DNA of 64,000 nt from Alphaproteobacteria bacterium (GTDB taxonomy: Bacteria; Pseudomonadota; Alphaproteobacteria; SHNJ01): contig SHNJ01000007.1 of assembly GCA_004295055.1 (NCBI GenBank), positions 1-64,000 of the forward strand, written 5' to 3'. The notes under the pieces are model-generated. The model made no database searches and was not told the origin of the DNA. It saw nothing but the letters and a program-made list of their open reading frames with translations. Below are positions 17,470 through 26,645 of this stretch, in pieces (positions within the stretch are counted from its first letter, which is position 1; every line of letters begins with the position of its first letter). Position numbers and translations under genes: made by a program.

Positions 17470-18553
17470 TAATATCTCCAATATATTTAGTATCGCTGCC
17501 TTTTCCTGATGAAGAATTATAGTATGTCTTCCAGTAATTTGCTCTACCAACTAAATCAGCAGAGGATGGAATTTCTTTAGGTATTGTAAGCAACTTTAAT
17601 CTGGCTGCAAGAGCAGAATACAAAGGCGACGTTAAGTCTTCATATTTTACGTTGTTCCAGTCGATGCCTAACTCATCTTTTATTTTCTGATGATATTTTT
17701 TTAACCTCGGGTGAGATTGTATATTTTTAGTTTCTCCTAGAGTGCTTCTCTCTATTTGCCATATGCCACCGAAATAATCTTCTCCATCTTTAGGAGTGAA
17801 AGTGTTCTTATCTTTGCCATACTTGGTTTCAACCCATGCGATATCCTTAAGATAATCACCGTGGCCAAATAGGTTTCCTACCGTATTAGCAGCTTTAGTA
17901 ACTGCTTCTTCTCCGGTTTGATAGGGTTTAGTGATATCTATATCCTGGGGTGTCTCTACCACAGATTGTGGTTGCTCTTGTATGTTTAAAGTAGGCCAAG
18001 TGTTTTGTTCTTGGTAAATAGCCGGGTTTTTGAACGGTGGCATCGCCGGGCCAAAAGTTTCTTGTGGTATAGGCGGCTGTAACATGGTTGCGATAAATTC
18101 ATGGTACGACTGATCTGGTTGCGGTTCCGGCGCGGTGAAATCTGGAAAATGATTTTGTACTGCGTTAAAGGCAAAATCTTTATGAACGTCATGCCACGCC
18201 CTGCGAATTTGATCGCCGAGTCCGAGGCCTGCAGCGGAGTCGTTTAAAACTGGATAAGATGGTAAATCCGGCATGCCAGGGCTGCGTTCTATACCCCAGG
18301 TTTGATTCCAATTCTTCCAATCATCATTGGATTTGTCGTTTGGCATAAAGATCATGACGCCGGGATCGGGTTTAAATTCAGCCTGTTGTTCGACATAAGG
18401 CGGAGTGCGATAATCGGTTGGAATAATTTTTGGCTTTCCAACCATGCCGCCGAGGCCGGTGATCAAGTCCAGCAACGGCGATAGGCTTGAGCCAGATTGC
18501 GAAGAAAACGGATCATAGCCAAACAGCCCGCCGCCAGGTGGTTTAAAAAACAT
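17438..18553 (-). CDS. Modular effector-like protein E3 with C-terminal SLT/lysozyme-like domain
   Basis: This is a 371-residue protein starting at the ATG at 18553 behind AGGGAT. It is the shortest member of the family: the start is MFFKPPGGGLFG, a related Pro-rich N-terminal module follows, and the IPQETFGPAMPPFKNP linker is nearly identical to that in E1, but the Gly/Ala-rich hydrophobic segment is missing. The C-terminal ~170 residues look like a soluble lytic transglycosylase/lysozyme fold: DIAWVETKYG (probable catalytic Glu), then GGIWQIE and a Leu-rich helical end. The likely target is peptidoglycan. The overlapping downstream gene encodes an exported protein that could be its inhibitor. 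The secretion route is unknown. Confidence 0.7.
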   Translation of the reverse strand: MFFKPPGGGLFGYDPFSSQSGSSLSPLLDLITGLGGMVGKPKIIPTDYRTPPYVEQQAEFKPDPGVMIFMPNDKSNDDWKNWNQTWGIERSPGMPDLPSYPVLNDSAAGLGLGDQIRRAWHDVHKDFAFNAVQNHFPDFTAPEPQPDQSYHEFIATMLQPPIPQETFGPAMPPFKNPAIYQEQNTWPTLNIQEQPQSVVETPQDIDITKPYQTGEEAVTKAANTVGNLFGHGDYLKDIAWVETKYGKDKNTFTPKDGEDYFGGIWQIERSTLGETKNIQSHPRLKKYHQKIKDELGIDWNNVKYEDLTSPLYSALAARLKLLTIPKEIPSSADLVGRANYWKTYYNSSSGKGSDTKYIGDINARDKEISKQ

Positions 18554-18588
18554 GGTTGTATCCCTTTATAAAGATTGAATTTGCGCAT

Positions 18589-18644
18589 AAAAAAACCCGC
18601 TTCGCCAGGGGCTTAGCAGGTGGTTTTCTTTGACCGTTTGGTCA
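18589..18644 (-). terminator. E3 leader with hairpin and intrinsic terminator before the gene
   Basis: TGACC-GTTT-GGTCA (18631-18644) corresponds to the covarying hairpin of E1 and E2. It is followed by a GC-rich stem (18596-18620) with two internal mismatches and a seven-T run (18595-18589). The E3 start codon lies 36 bases further on. Only one terminator is present here. Confidence 0.55.
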
Positions 18645-18669
18645 GTGATGTGATTTATAACTTATATTA

Positions 18670-18698
18670 TTTGTATCACAAAAATTCTCATTTGTCAA
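18670..18698 (-). promoter_or_regulatory. Predicted sigma70 promoter of E3
   Basis: Minus-strand TTGACA (18698-18693) and TACAAA (18675-18670) are 17 bases apart, at the same distance from the leader hairpins as in E1 and E2. The dyad operator is not conserved here. Confidence 0.45.
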
Positions 18699-18875
18699 TA
18701 GATCTGGAAAATCTTTTTTCAATTTGCGTGATTTTTTTTACTTAATTACTTAAGTGAAGTCTAAAAAATATGTCGTAAATATTTTTTCAAGAAAATAACA
18801 AGGAATTCTTTTGAGCATAGCAAGGGTATCTTTATATCAAAATCAGTATTTGCAGGTATTTCCACTTCCATTCAG

Positions 18876-21089
18876 ATGAGATATAAACTTATTATGTCTA
18901 AATCTACTGACTCTAGTTTGCCCCGTTTATTTGACAGTATTATCAGTATAATACCGGTTGAAGATGCTGATCCTTATAAAGCTAGTATCCTCCAAGGTTT
19001 TGAGCGCAGCCTATTAAAAAATTCTTGGCTCATACAATTAGTAAATGCGTTGCCTAGCACAATATCAGAACTTGCACCGGACTTGCAGGAAGTACGGCTT
19101 CCCCGACGTATATCTGGTCAATGCCCAATAAAATGGTATGCCCAGTCTCATAAAGCACTTTCTAGTATGATAACGCCAATTTTTAGACCTTTCTTGCTGT
19201 TTATACTTGGACAAGAGCAAGACATAAGAAAATATCAAAGTTGGATCGATGCTCATCCTTTTCCTTTAACTGTCCTTGCTAAGGATGGGGGTACTTTTAC
19301 TTATGAAGACTTTTCGCTTGATGCGCTAAGATGCTCATTTTTGAAAATATGTGATTCATTGGATGGTAAAGTGCATTCAGGAGATGTGTTAGAAGCAAGA
19401 AAACATTTAAGTCAATGGGTAGAACCACAGGGTCGAGGATTGGGGTATAAAGTTGGAGGGCATTATGCAACTTATCCTAATATATCGGCGCTTGAAGTGG
19501 CAGGATTTAGAGATAATTTATATGGAAGATTTGAAAAGATTAATCAGGGGCTAGCTCCTTATGTTGAAGAAATTGTAAAAACCACTAAATCAGTAATTCA
19601 AGAGCGTAACTGCATCGGAGAGCGGCTCGCAAATCAATATTTTAGAAAGCCGCCGGGATTAAATTTATTTACGCCCGCCATTTATCCTCACTTTAGAGAA
19701 CTTCCTATAGCGAATGCTCCGCTATCAAAAAATGACAAAAAACGATTTCACGAGATGTGTAGAGCTTTTTATCGGCAAAGAGGTTACGCGTTTGAAATAG
19801 AATCAGCTTCTCAGGCAAAAGCAATATTAGGTATAGCGCCTAATCAAGGACCAGATCCTCACTTTTTAATACATGAGCGGACTACAGAAATTAAATTGGC
19901 AACAGAATGCGTGGCAACACTTGCTGCATCTGAAATTTCTGCAGTTATAAGATTGCCAAATGCTATAAATCGTACCGCAGGCTCAGTTCGTCAATTAGCT
20001 AATCTATATCGCGCAGGGTCTGTTAAAAAGTCAAAACTCATAAGAAGTTTTCGAGCAGTACAAGATCAAATTACATCATCTATTCCATTGGACTTTATTC
20101 CATTTATTGAGTCAGCTGAGAGTGGGATACGTATCATTGCAGACGCACACATTGAATGGATGAATATTAAAGGTTTGCCGCTTTGTGTTCAAAAAGATGT
20201 GACAAGAATACCGGTTACTCCAGGTAATTTGTTTATTGAGCAAGTTTTGTCAAAGATCTATATTCATCTAAGCCAGGCCTCTTTTCACGAAGTGCTAATT
20301 TTAAGTGCTCTTCGAGAAGACGATCCTATTAGTAATTTCTTGAGTATCGCGATTAAAACTTTTTTGCCTCATCTTGATGGAAAAGTACGTATACGAACTG
20401 AACGTGTTGCAAAAGAAAGTGAGATGATTGATGCTTTAAATTCTTTTGGTGGCGCGATGGTTATATTTGATGGACATGGAAAGCATGAACCTAATCAACC
20501 AGCTAAACTACAGTTAATAGAAGAGGATATAGACATATGGCAATTGCGCTATAAAGAAGTTCGTATGCCGCCAATAGTAGTATTAAGTTCTTGCGATACG
20601 CATGCTGCGGATAGAAACCATGCTTCAACAGCTAATGGTTTCTTATCTTTAGGCGCTCGTACGGTCTTAGGTTCTGTTTTCCCCATTAATGCTATGGATG
20701 CTTCAAGCTTTATCGCCAGGCTGCTGTATAGAATAGTTGAGTTTATTCCCAGTGCGCATAAATTGTTTGGCCGTTCATTAACATGGATGGAAATAATGTC
20801 CGGAATGATTCGGATGCAGCTTCTAACAGATTTCTTAAGGCGTTTGTTAAATAAAAGGATCATTGATTTGCAGATATATGAGTCTGTACATATGGAAGGT
20901 AATACTAAAATTAATCTTGGCGAAGATTGGCCTTTTGAGTTTGTAGTCTCAAAACTGATTGATGTAGGAATTGACGAACAAATTGTACGAAAAGAATTGT
21001 ATGAAGCGGCTATAAGTTCAACCGCTATAAGTTACTTGCAACTCGGGCGTCCTGAGACAATCATTGTTCATCCAGATAAATCTGCATAA
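18876..21089 (+). CDS. CHAT-domain (caspase-like) protein
   Basis: This is a 737-residue protein. The C-terminal part (about residues 440-640) matches the CHAT peptidase fold, with FDGHG (His534) and VLSSCDTH (Cys573) as the catalytic dyad, followed by FLSLGARTVLGSVFPIN, typical of the family. CHAT proteases cleave partner proteins and act in bacterial death or defence pathways, usually paired with a sensor. The N-terminal 430 residues match no domain I recognise and could be the sensor. The ATG at 18876 has no strong ribosome-binding site; an in-frame ATG at 18894 is possible. It stands alone between the effector cassettes and the phage block. A+T content is higher than in its right neighbours, fitting transfer. 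Confidence 0.75.
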   Translation: MRYKLIMSKSTDSSLPRLFDSIISIIPVEDADPYKASILQGFERSLLKNSWLIQLVNALPSTISELAPDLQEVRLPRRISGQCPIKWYAQSHKALSSMITPIFRPFLLFILGQEQDIRKYQSWIDAHPFPLTVLAKDGGTFTYEDFSLDALRCSFLKICDSLDGKVHSGDVLEARKHLSQWVEPQGRGLGYKVGGHYATYPNISALEVAGFRDNLYGRFEKINQGLAPYVEEIVKTTKSVIQERNCIGERLANQYFRKPPGLNLFTPAIYPHFRELPIANAPLSKNDKKRFHEMCRAFYRQRGYAFEIESASQAKAILGIAPNQGPDPHFLIHERTTEIKLATECVATLAASEISAVIRLPNAINRTAGSVRQLANLYRAGSVKKSKLIRSFRAVQDQITSSIPLDFIPFIESAESGIRIIADAHIEWMNIKGLPLCVQKDVTRIPVTPGNLFIEQVLSKIYIHLSQASFHEVLILSALREDDPISNFLSIAIKTFLPHLDGKVRIRTERVAKESEMIDALNSFGGAMVIFDGHGKHEPNQPAKLQLIEEDIDIWQLRYKEVRMPPIVVLSSCDTHAADRNHASTANGFLSLGARTVLGSVFPINAMDASSFIARLLYRIVEFIPSAHKLFGRSLTWMEIMSGMIRMQLLTDFLRRLLNKRIIDLQIYESVHMEGNTKINLGEDWPFEFVVSKLIDVGIDEQIVRKELYEAAISSTAISYLQLGRPETIIVHPDKSA

Positions 21090-21315
21090 GTCACAGAAAA
21101 TACATTAACCCTCAATTCTACTAATACAATTGGTGATGCGGACGTGATTCGGTAGACAACCCGAGAAATATGTCACATAAAAATTACATTTGCCGCTTTT
21201 TTGTGCGCGTAGAAATTTTTTGAATCAAGAAACCAGGTTTACTTAAACGCGCCTGATCCGTCACACTATAAGTATACCGCCGCAATTATACGGCGGCATA
21301 AACAGGAAGTGACGA

Positions 21316-22656
21316 ATGGATCCAATCAGAAAATCAACGGTGTTGCTGGATAAGATCGCGTATTTAAGGCTCGATCAATTGCGGCAAAACCCAAAAAATC
21401 CACGCAAACATAGCCGTCAGCAAATTGCCAAAATCGCGGCATCGATTCGTGAGCACGGCTTTAATGTGCCCATTTTAATCGATGAGAAATCGGTCATTTT
21501 GGCCGGTCACGGGCGATTGGAAGCAGCAAAATTGCTGGGAGTGGGCGAGGTGCCTACGCTCAGTATCGCGCATTTGACCGATGCGCAGAAAACCGCCTTT
21601 ACCATCGCCGATAACAAATTGACCGAAATGGCGGAATGGGATTTTGAATTGTTGTCCGCCAATTTTCAGGAGTTGCTGTCGCTGGATTTTAACGTCGAAT
21701 TGACAGCGTTTTCCACGGCTGAGATCGATTTGTTGATCGATCCCGGCGTATCGGTCAGGCCACAGAAGGAAGAAGATGTGGTTTTACCATCGCCGGATCA
21801 AATCGCGGTTTCCAAGCCGGGCAATTTATGGTTGCTGGGCGATCACCGTCTATATTGCGGCGATTCCACAATGGCAGAAAGTTATTTTACGTTATTGAAC
21901 GGCGAGAAAGCGCAAATGGTATTCAGCGATCCGCCGTATAATGTGCCAATCGATGGGCATGTGTGCGGTTCGGGTAAAATCAAGCACCGGGAATTTGTCC
22001 AGGCATCGGGCGAAATGCGTCCCGATGAATTCACGGCATTTCTGCGGTCTGTATTTATCAATACGAAGTCATATTCGGCGGATGGATCGATTCATTATTA
22101 TTTTATGGATTGGCGGCATATCGCGGAAATTACCGCTGCAGGTCAGCCCGTATTCGGGCCGCTGAAACAATTATGCGTTTGGAACAAAGACAATGCCGGG
22201 ATGGGCAGTTTTTACAGATCCAAACATGAATTGGTATTCGTTTTTAAAAACGGCGATGCGCCGCATATCAACAATTTTGAATTGGGCCAGCATGGGCGGT
22301 ACCGGACCAATGTTTGGGATTACGCAGGTGTCAATTCGTTAGGGTCTAATCGTATGGCGGATTTGCGATTGCACCCGACGGTCAAGCCGGTTGGGCTGGT
22401 GGCCGATGCTATCCGCGATTGTTCCAAACGCAACGGAATTATTTTGGATCCGTTTTGTGGCAGCGGCAGTACGATTATCGCTGCCGAGGGGACAGGCAGA
22501 CGGGCCTATGCCATCGAAATCGATCCGTTATATGTCGATACCGCCATCCGCCGCTGGCAAAAAGAAACCGGGCAACAGGCCCGGTTAGCAGCAAACGGTA
22601 ATAGTTTCAACGATCAAGAAAATTTAAACAGGGAGATGAACCATGACAGAAGATAA
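21316..22656 (+). CDS. ParB-domain DNA methyltransferase (phage type)
   Basis: This is a 446-residue protein. The N-terminal ~110 residues are a ParB/Srx-like domain (NPKNPRKHS, then HGFNVPILIDE and GHGRLEAAKLLG). The C-terminal half is an N6-adenine or N4-cytosine methyltransferase with the catalytic SDPPYNV and the SAM-binding LDPFCGSGST, an order that suggests the beta class. Such fusions are common in alphaproteobacterial prophages and gene-transfer-like clusters and modify phage or host DNA. Its 3' end overlaps the DUF5681 gene by 14 bases, and the terminase follows, so these form one operon. Confidence 0.85.
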   Translation: MDPIRKSTVLLDKIAYLRLDQLRQNPKNPRKHSRQQIAKIAASIREHGFNVPILIDEKSVILAGHGRLEAAKLLGVGEVPTLSIAHLTDAQKTAFTIADNKLTEMAEWDFELLSANFQELLSLDFNVELTAFSTAEIDLLIDPGVSVRPQKEEDVVLPSPDQIAVSKPGNLWLLGDHRLYCGDSTMAESYFTLLNGEKAQMVFSDPPYNVPIDGHVCGSGKIKHREFVQASGEMRPDEFTAFLRSVFINTKSYSADGSIHYYFMDWRHIAEITAAGQPVFGPLKQLCVWNKDNAGMGSFYRSKHELVFVFKNGDAPHINNFELGQHGRYRTNVWDYAGVNSLGSNRMADLRLHPTVKPVGLVADAIRDCSKRNGIILDPFCGSGSTIIAAEGTGRRAYAIEIDPLYVDTAIRRWQKETGQQARLAANGNSFNDQENLNREMNHDRR

Positions 22657-23044
22657 TACCGAAGAATCCAAGCCCGAATATGAAATTGGTTATAGAAAGC
22701 CGCCCAAAAACACCCGGTTTTCGCCTGGCAAAAGCGGCAATCCCAAAGGGCGTCCTAAGGGCGCGAAGGGTTTGTCCACGGTGTTTATGGAGGAAGCCAA
22801 TAAGCGCGTTACCGTACGCACAGGAAACAGTACGCAAAAACTTACCCAGATCCAAGCCATTATCAAGCGGCTTTTTCACAAAGCTATGGAAGGCGATTCA
22901 CGGGCCATTGCAAAAGTTGTCGAGGTTGGACGCATCATTGAACCTCAGCTGACGTTGGCTGAGACGGAACGTCAGGATGTGACGCAAGAGGATGAAGCCA
23001 TTATTCAAGATTTATTGCGCCGTAGAGGAATGAATAATGACTAA
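22643..23044 (+). CDS. DUF5681 domain protein (phage packaging-associated)
   Basis: This is a 133-residue protein with the DUF5681 signature near its N-terminus (RFSPGKSGNPKGRPKGAK) followed by a helical tail. It has an AGGGAG ribosome-binding site and overlaps both neighbours. DUF5681 genes regularly sit just before large terminases and may take the place of a small terminase subunit. That role is inferred from context, not shown. Confidence 0.8.
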   Translation: MTEDNTEESKPEYEIGYRKPPKNTRFSPGKSGNPKGRPKGAKGLSTVFMEEANKRVTVRTGNSTQKLTQIQAIIKRLFHKAMEGDSRAIAKVVEVGRIIEPQLTLAETERQDVTQEDEAIIQDLLRRRGMNND

Positions 23045-24473
23045 AATCGAAGAGAAAACCATCCATGCCGCGTTGCGAAGCGATTTTACCGCTTTTTGTT
23101 ACAAAGCTATCAGTACTTTGCACCCGGAGATCGGCGTTTTGCCCAGCTGGCATATTGAAGCAATCGCGCATCATCTGATGCAGCTGGGCAAAACCGATAC
23201 GCGGCGGCTGATTATCAATTTGCCGCCACGGCAATTGAAATCCACTATTCTGACGGCATGGGCAGCGTATTTGATGGGGCATAATCCCGCCTTGAGAATC
23301 ATCGTCGCTTGTTACAATGACAGCTTAACCCGTAAACAACACCGCGATTTCCGTAAAGTTCTTGAATCGTCTTGGTACCGGAAGGCGTTTCCACAAATGG
23401 CGGGAAAGCCAATTAAGGATACTGAAACGGAATATGTCACCGCGCAGCAGGGTTATCGCTTCGCTACATCGGTAAGCGGCACTTTGACTGGACGCGGCGC
23501 GGATATTTTGATTGTCGACGATCCGATCAAAGCCGACAACGCGTTTTCGGAAGTCGAACGGAATAACGTCAACGAATGGGCGGTTGGCACTTTGTTTAGC
23601 CGTTTGGACGATCCTGCCAAAGGAATTATCGTTGTGGCGATGCAAAGACTGCACCAAAATGACTTAAGCGGATTTTTGCTGGCAAAACCGGGTTATGAAG
23701 GGATGATTATTCCTTCCATCGCGCCAAAGGACGAGTTGCCATTCGCGCTGGGTGAGGGCAGGTTCCACCGGCGTCAAGAAAATGAAACGATACAGCCAAA
23801 TAGGCTTAGCCACGGCCAGTTAATGCAAATCCGCGAGGAGATGGGTTCGATTATCTTCAGCGCCCAGCATCAGCAACAGCCGGTGCCGGAAGAAGGGCTG
23901 ATTTTCAAGGCGGAGTATTTTAAAGACGGATTTCTGGCAAATGCCTTCCCGCCCATGGAAGAAATTGTGATTAGCTGGGATACCGGATCGAAAACAGGAT
24001 CGCATAACGATTATTCCGTGGCTACCGTATGGGGAATTCGCGGAAAATTCAATTATCTGCTCCATGTGCAACGGGAACGGTTGGAATATCCCATGCTGGA
24101 GCACAGAATTAATCAGTTAGCGGTTCGTTATAAGGCCTGCACGGTTTTAATCGAAGATGCCGCGTTGGGTACGGCATTGATCCAATCTTTGCATAAATAC
24201 GCCAAATTTAATGTGATTGGTATTAAGCCCAAAGACGATAAGATTATTCGCGCCCGTATTGCCAGCGCGGCGTTCGAAGCAGGAAAAGTAATGACTCCAA
24301 CCGAGGCGTTATGGAAAGCGGATTATTTGGCCGAAATGCTGGGCTTTCCCAATACTAAATACGATGACCAAGTCGACAGTACGACCCAATATTTGTTATG
24401 GCGAAACAGCCGGTATGAAATCCCCGTCGTTGGGCCATATTTTGAGATTCGTTCGGATGTAGGGTATCGCTAA
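23037..24473 (+). CDS. Phage terminase large subunit
   Basis: This is a 478-residue protein, near the usual length. The N-terminal ATPase domain has the degenerate Walker A LPPRQLKST and Walker B ILIVDDP. The C-terminal RuvC-like nuclease domain begins with VISWDTGSK, continues with LIEDAALG and ends with a conserved KYDDQVDSTTQ. The protein would cut and pump phage DNA into capsids. No portal, capsid or tail gene follows: the next gene is on the other strand. It is therefore part of a prophage remnant or satellite. The start overlaps the DUF5681 stop. Confidence 0.9.
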   Translation: MTKIEEKTIHAALRSDFTAFCYKAISTLHPEIGVLPSWHIEAIAHHLMQLGKTDTRRLIINLPPRQLKSTILTAWAAYLMGHNPALRIIVACYNDSLTRKQHRDFRKVLESSWYRKAFPQMAGKPIKDTETEYVTAQQGYRFATSVSGTLTGRGADILIVDDPIKADNAFSEVERNNVNEWAVGTLFSRLDDPAKGIIVVAMQRLHQNDLSGFLLAKPGYEGMIIPSIAPKDELPFALGEGRFHRRQENETIQPNRLSHGQLMQIREEMGSIIFSAQHQQQPVPEEGLIFKAEYFKDGFLANAFPPMEEIVISWDTGSKTGSHNDYSVATVWGIRGKFNYLLHVQRERLEYPMLEHRINQLAVRYKACTVLIEDAALGTALIQSLHKYAKFNVIGIKPKDDKIIRARIASAAFEAGKVMTPTEALWKADYLAEMLGFPNTKYDDQVDSTTQYLLWRNSRYEIPVVGPYFEIRSDVGYR

Positions 24474-24476
24474 TGC

Positions 24477-25448
24477 CTAAGAACGCGCTCGCGCTTCTTC
24501 GACAATTTCAACTAGATAAGGAGTAAATACTTCCTTTAAACGAACCAAATGTTTTGCGGCCCATTCTTGCATCGATTTATGTTGGCCGACATCGTCGATT
24601 TTGCCGGGTGTATTTACGGCTATACGGCAATAGGATCTTTCACCGCCTCGATCCCATTCCAGTACTTGTCCAAATTTGGTTTCAATTTCATTTTTATAAG
24701 ATACTAAATGATCAAATATCGCTTTGTTGGCTTCATTGCGATTGGTGCCTATGTAAAGTTCACAGCGGAATAATTCATTGCCTACAAATACCGTGGAATA
24801 TTTAATATCGGTATAGCCGGAACTAAAACTATGCCAGCGTTGTTCGAATGCCACCCGCGCGTTGGTAAAGCGATGTTTTTCACGCATGATATCCACTAAT
24901 CCTTGGAAAAACGGCTTGAAACGCAATTCGCTAGGATCAATGGGCGTACTAACCATGTTTTGGGGTTTTACCACCGGAAAAAATCTAACTGCCGGGCGGG
25001 AATCATCGATACGGATAGTTTCCACCTCTATGGCAAAAAACCAGGGGCCATTCGGCATTTTACTGTTCAGCCAATCTAATGCGCGTCTGTGTTCTTCCCG
25101 TAACGCATTGCATACCCATATCATAATGACCCCGTCTAACCCGCCAGCATAAGTCAATAATTTGCCGAAATGATCGTGATCGGAATTGCCCAGCTGGTTT
25201 TCAATGATAATGGTCCGATTGGTGCCCACTTCTTTGGCAACGATGTCGACCATATAATTGCCGACATATACTTCGCGCTGCCGATCCACTTGATCGATGT
25301 CGATACCGATTTCCTTGCCAATTAATTCTAAATTATCTAACAACCAGGGAGTAAAAGTATGTTCTTCATGTGCCCAAACATCGCGTGGGTTATGGACGAC
25401 CAATTTTCCAAGATTGATTGATGAGGTAAGATTTAGTGCTTCTGACAT
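24477..25448 (-). CDS. DUF4268 protein with PD-(D/E)xK-like N-terminal domain
   Basis: This is a 323-residue protein. The N-terminal half has a restriction-endonuclease-like core: MVDIVAKE followed by IIIENQLG, resembling a D...E-x-Q version of the PD-(D/E)xK motif. The C-terminal half is the DUF4268 domain. Proteins of this type occur in phages and defence islands and are thought to be DNA-acting; the exact role is unknown. It is preceded by AAAGGAG and a heavily structured 5' leader (25474-25622). It is convergent with the terminase gene, 3 bases apart. Confidence 0.7.
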   Translation of the reverse strand: MSEALNLTSSINLGKLVVHNPRDVWAHEEHTFTPWLLDNLELIGKEIGIDIDQVDRQREVYVGNYMVDIVAKEVGTNRTIIIENQLGNSDHDHFGKLLTYAGGLDGVIMIWVCNALREEHRRALDWLNSKMPNGPWFFAIEVETIRIDDSRPAVRFFPVVKPQNMVSTPIDPSELRFKPFFQGLVDIMREKHRFTNARVAFEQRWHSFSSGYTDIKYSTVFVGNELFRCELYIGTNRNEANKAIFDHLVSYKNEIETKFGQVLEWDRGGERSYCRIAVNTPGKIDDVGQHKSMQEWAAKHLVRLKEVFTPYLVEIVEEARARS

Positions 25449-25454
25449 TACAAG

Positions 25455-25640
25455 CTCCTTTATTTAATTCGGAGCCACCCATTGGTGGCCGGGAGTTTGT
25501 AAATCGTATAAGCACGACTGCGACACTCTTTAGCCGCGAGGCCTGGACATACAGTGCCGCCTCCCGACCATAATGGTCAGAGGCAGCATCAGTTCCGGTC
25601 GATGCAAAACCGGCTTATACGAGGTTACAACACCCCATAA
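25455..25640 (-). ncRNA. Structured leader RNA upstream of the DUF4268 gene (C4-antisense-RNA-like)
   Basis: Several paired elements are visible. A long-range stem joins CGTATAAGC (25505-25513) to GCTTATACG (25613-25621). A hairpin pairs GCCGCCTC (25556-25563) with GAGGCAGC (25580-25587). Another pairs CCGGT with ACCGG (25595-25613). A last hairpin pairs GCCACC with GGTGGC (25474-25489) just before the ribosome-binding site. The arrangement recalls the phage P1/P4 C4-type regulatory RNA family, but that identity is from memory and unverified. Nothing else is seen in the 25449-25769 gap. Confidence 0.5.
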
Positions 25641-25769
25641 ACACGACATTAGCGTAATGAAGACAGGACATCCAGTCCAAATAGGCAAGGATTGATATTC
25701 AGGCTGAATTTGCGATAAGGTTGTTATTATTTTGCAAGAGAACAGCTAATGATATGACGGGATACCTAC

Positions 25770-26645
25770 ATGAAACCAGAAATTTCACCCTATGCCCAGG
25801 CGCGTATAGATTCGACAATATATAAGATGTTTGTATCATCCGCTGATGAGAATTATATACTGGCAAGATTGGCTTTTCATAATTGCCTTCATACGGATTT
25901 TCTGTGGTTGATTCTTCATGCCATCGAGAAATACTTAAAAGCCATTCTTCTTTTTAACGGGCAATCGGTTAAAAATAATAAACATGACATAAAATCTTTG
26001 TTTGAAAGAGTTATCGCCATTTATGAAGATATAGCTGTAGCTGAATTTAATCCGGTTCTAATTGGACAATTTTGGAGTAAGGAAAGTTTTGCGCAGTTTA
26101 TTGGGCGCCTAAATGATAGGGGTTGTCCTGATAACAGGTACATGACTTACGGATATAGTATAAGAGGGGATGAATTGCTTAAAGCGGATCAAGTTATTTG
26201 GACAATAAGACGGTATTGCAGGCGGCCTAATCAAATCCTTCGAAATGAAGAAGGTTTATCGCATATTCTAGATTGGAAAGAAGTGCTTGGTAAAAATCAA
26301 AAAAAGTGGGAGTTAACCCAGAATCAACCGATTGAAAGAATAATAAGAACGAGATCGCCAGAGCAGTTGTATAGCGCCTTTATTTATTTAAATGTGCCAT
26401 TTGCGCCTAATTATCCGCATGCGGTGCAAAATATTAGTTTGCCGCAAAAAGAATCTCCATTTTCTTATGAAATAGATAGGATTGCATCTGAGCAAATTAG
26501 CATGGATGATTTTAATGAAACTTGTCAATTCTTTGATTGGGCAATTGACAATATGATATTAGCAAAAGATATAAAACAAGAAATTCAGCAAACTAAAAAA
26601 TCTTATATTGAAAAGTCCAGAAAACTTGAAAAGAAAGCAGTATAA
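25770..26645 (+). CDS. HEPN-domain-like protein
   Basis: This is a 291-residue protein. The N-terminal ~120 residues look like a HEPN four-helix domain: ARLAFHNC, then LHAIEKYLKAILLFNG, then NKHDIKSLF, the pattern seen in HEPN proteins that often pair with nucleotidyltransferases or act as RNases. No clear R-x4-6-H catalytic motif was found, so activity is uncertain. No nucleotidyltransferase gene is adjacent. The C-terminal half is unassigned. It lies between the DUF4268 gene and the recombinase pair. Confidence 0.6.
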   Translation: MKPEISPYAQARIDSTIYKMFVSSADENYILARLAFHNCLHTDFLWLILHAIEKYLKAILLFNGQSVKNNKHDIKSLFERVIAIYEDIAVAEFNPVLIGQFWSKESFAQFIGRLNDRGCPDNRYMTYGYSIRGDELLKADQVIWTIRRYCRRPNQILRNEEGLSHILDWKEVLGKNQKKWELTQNQPIERIIRTRSPEQLYSAFIYLNVPFAPNYPHAVQNISLPQKESPFSYEIDRIASEQISMDDFNETCQFFDWAIDNMILAKDIKQEIQQTKKSYIEKSRKLEKKAV

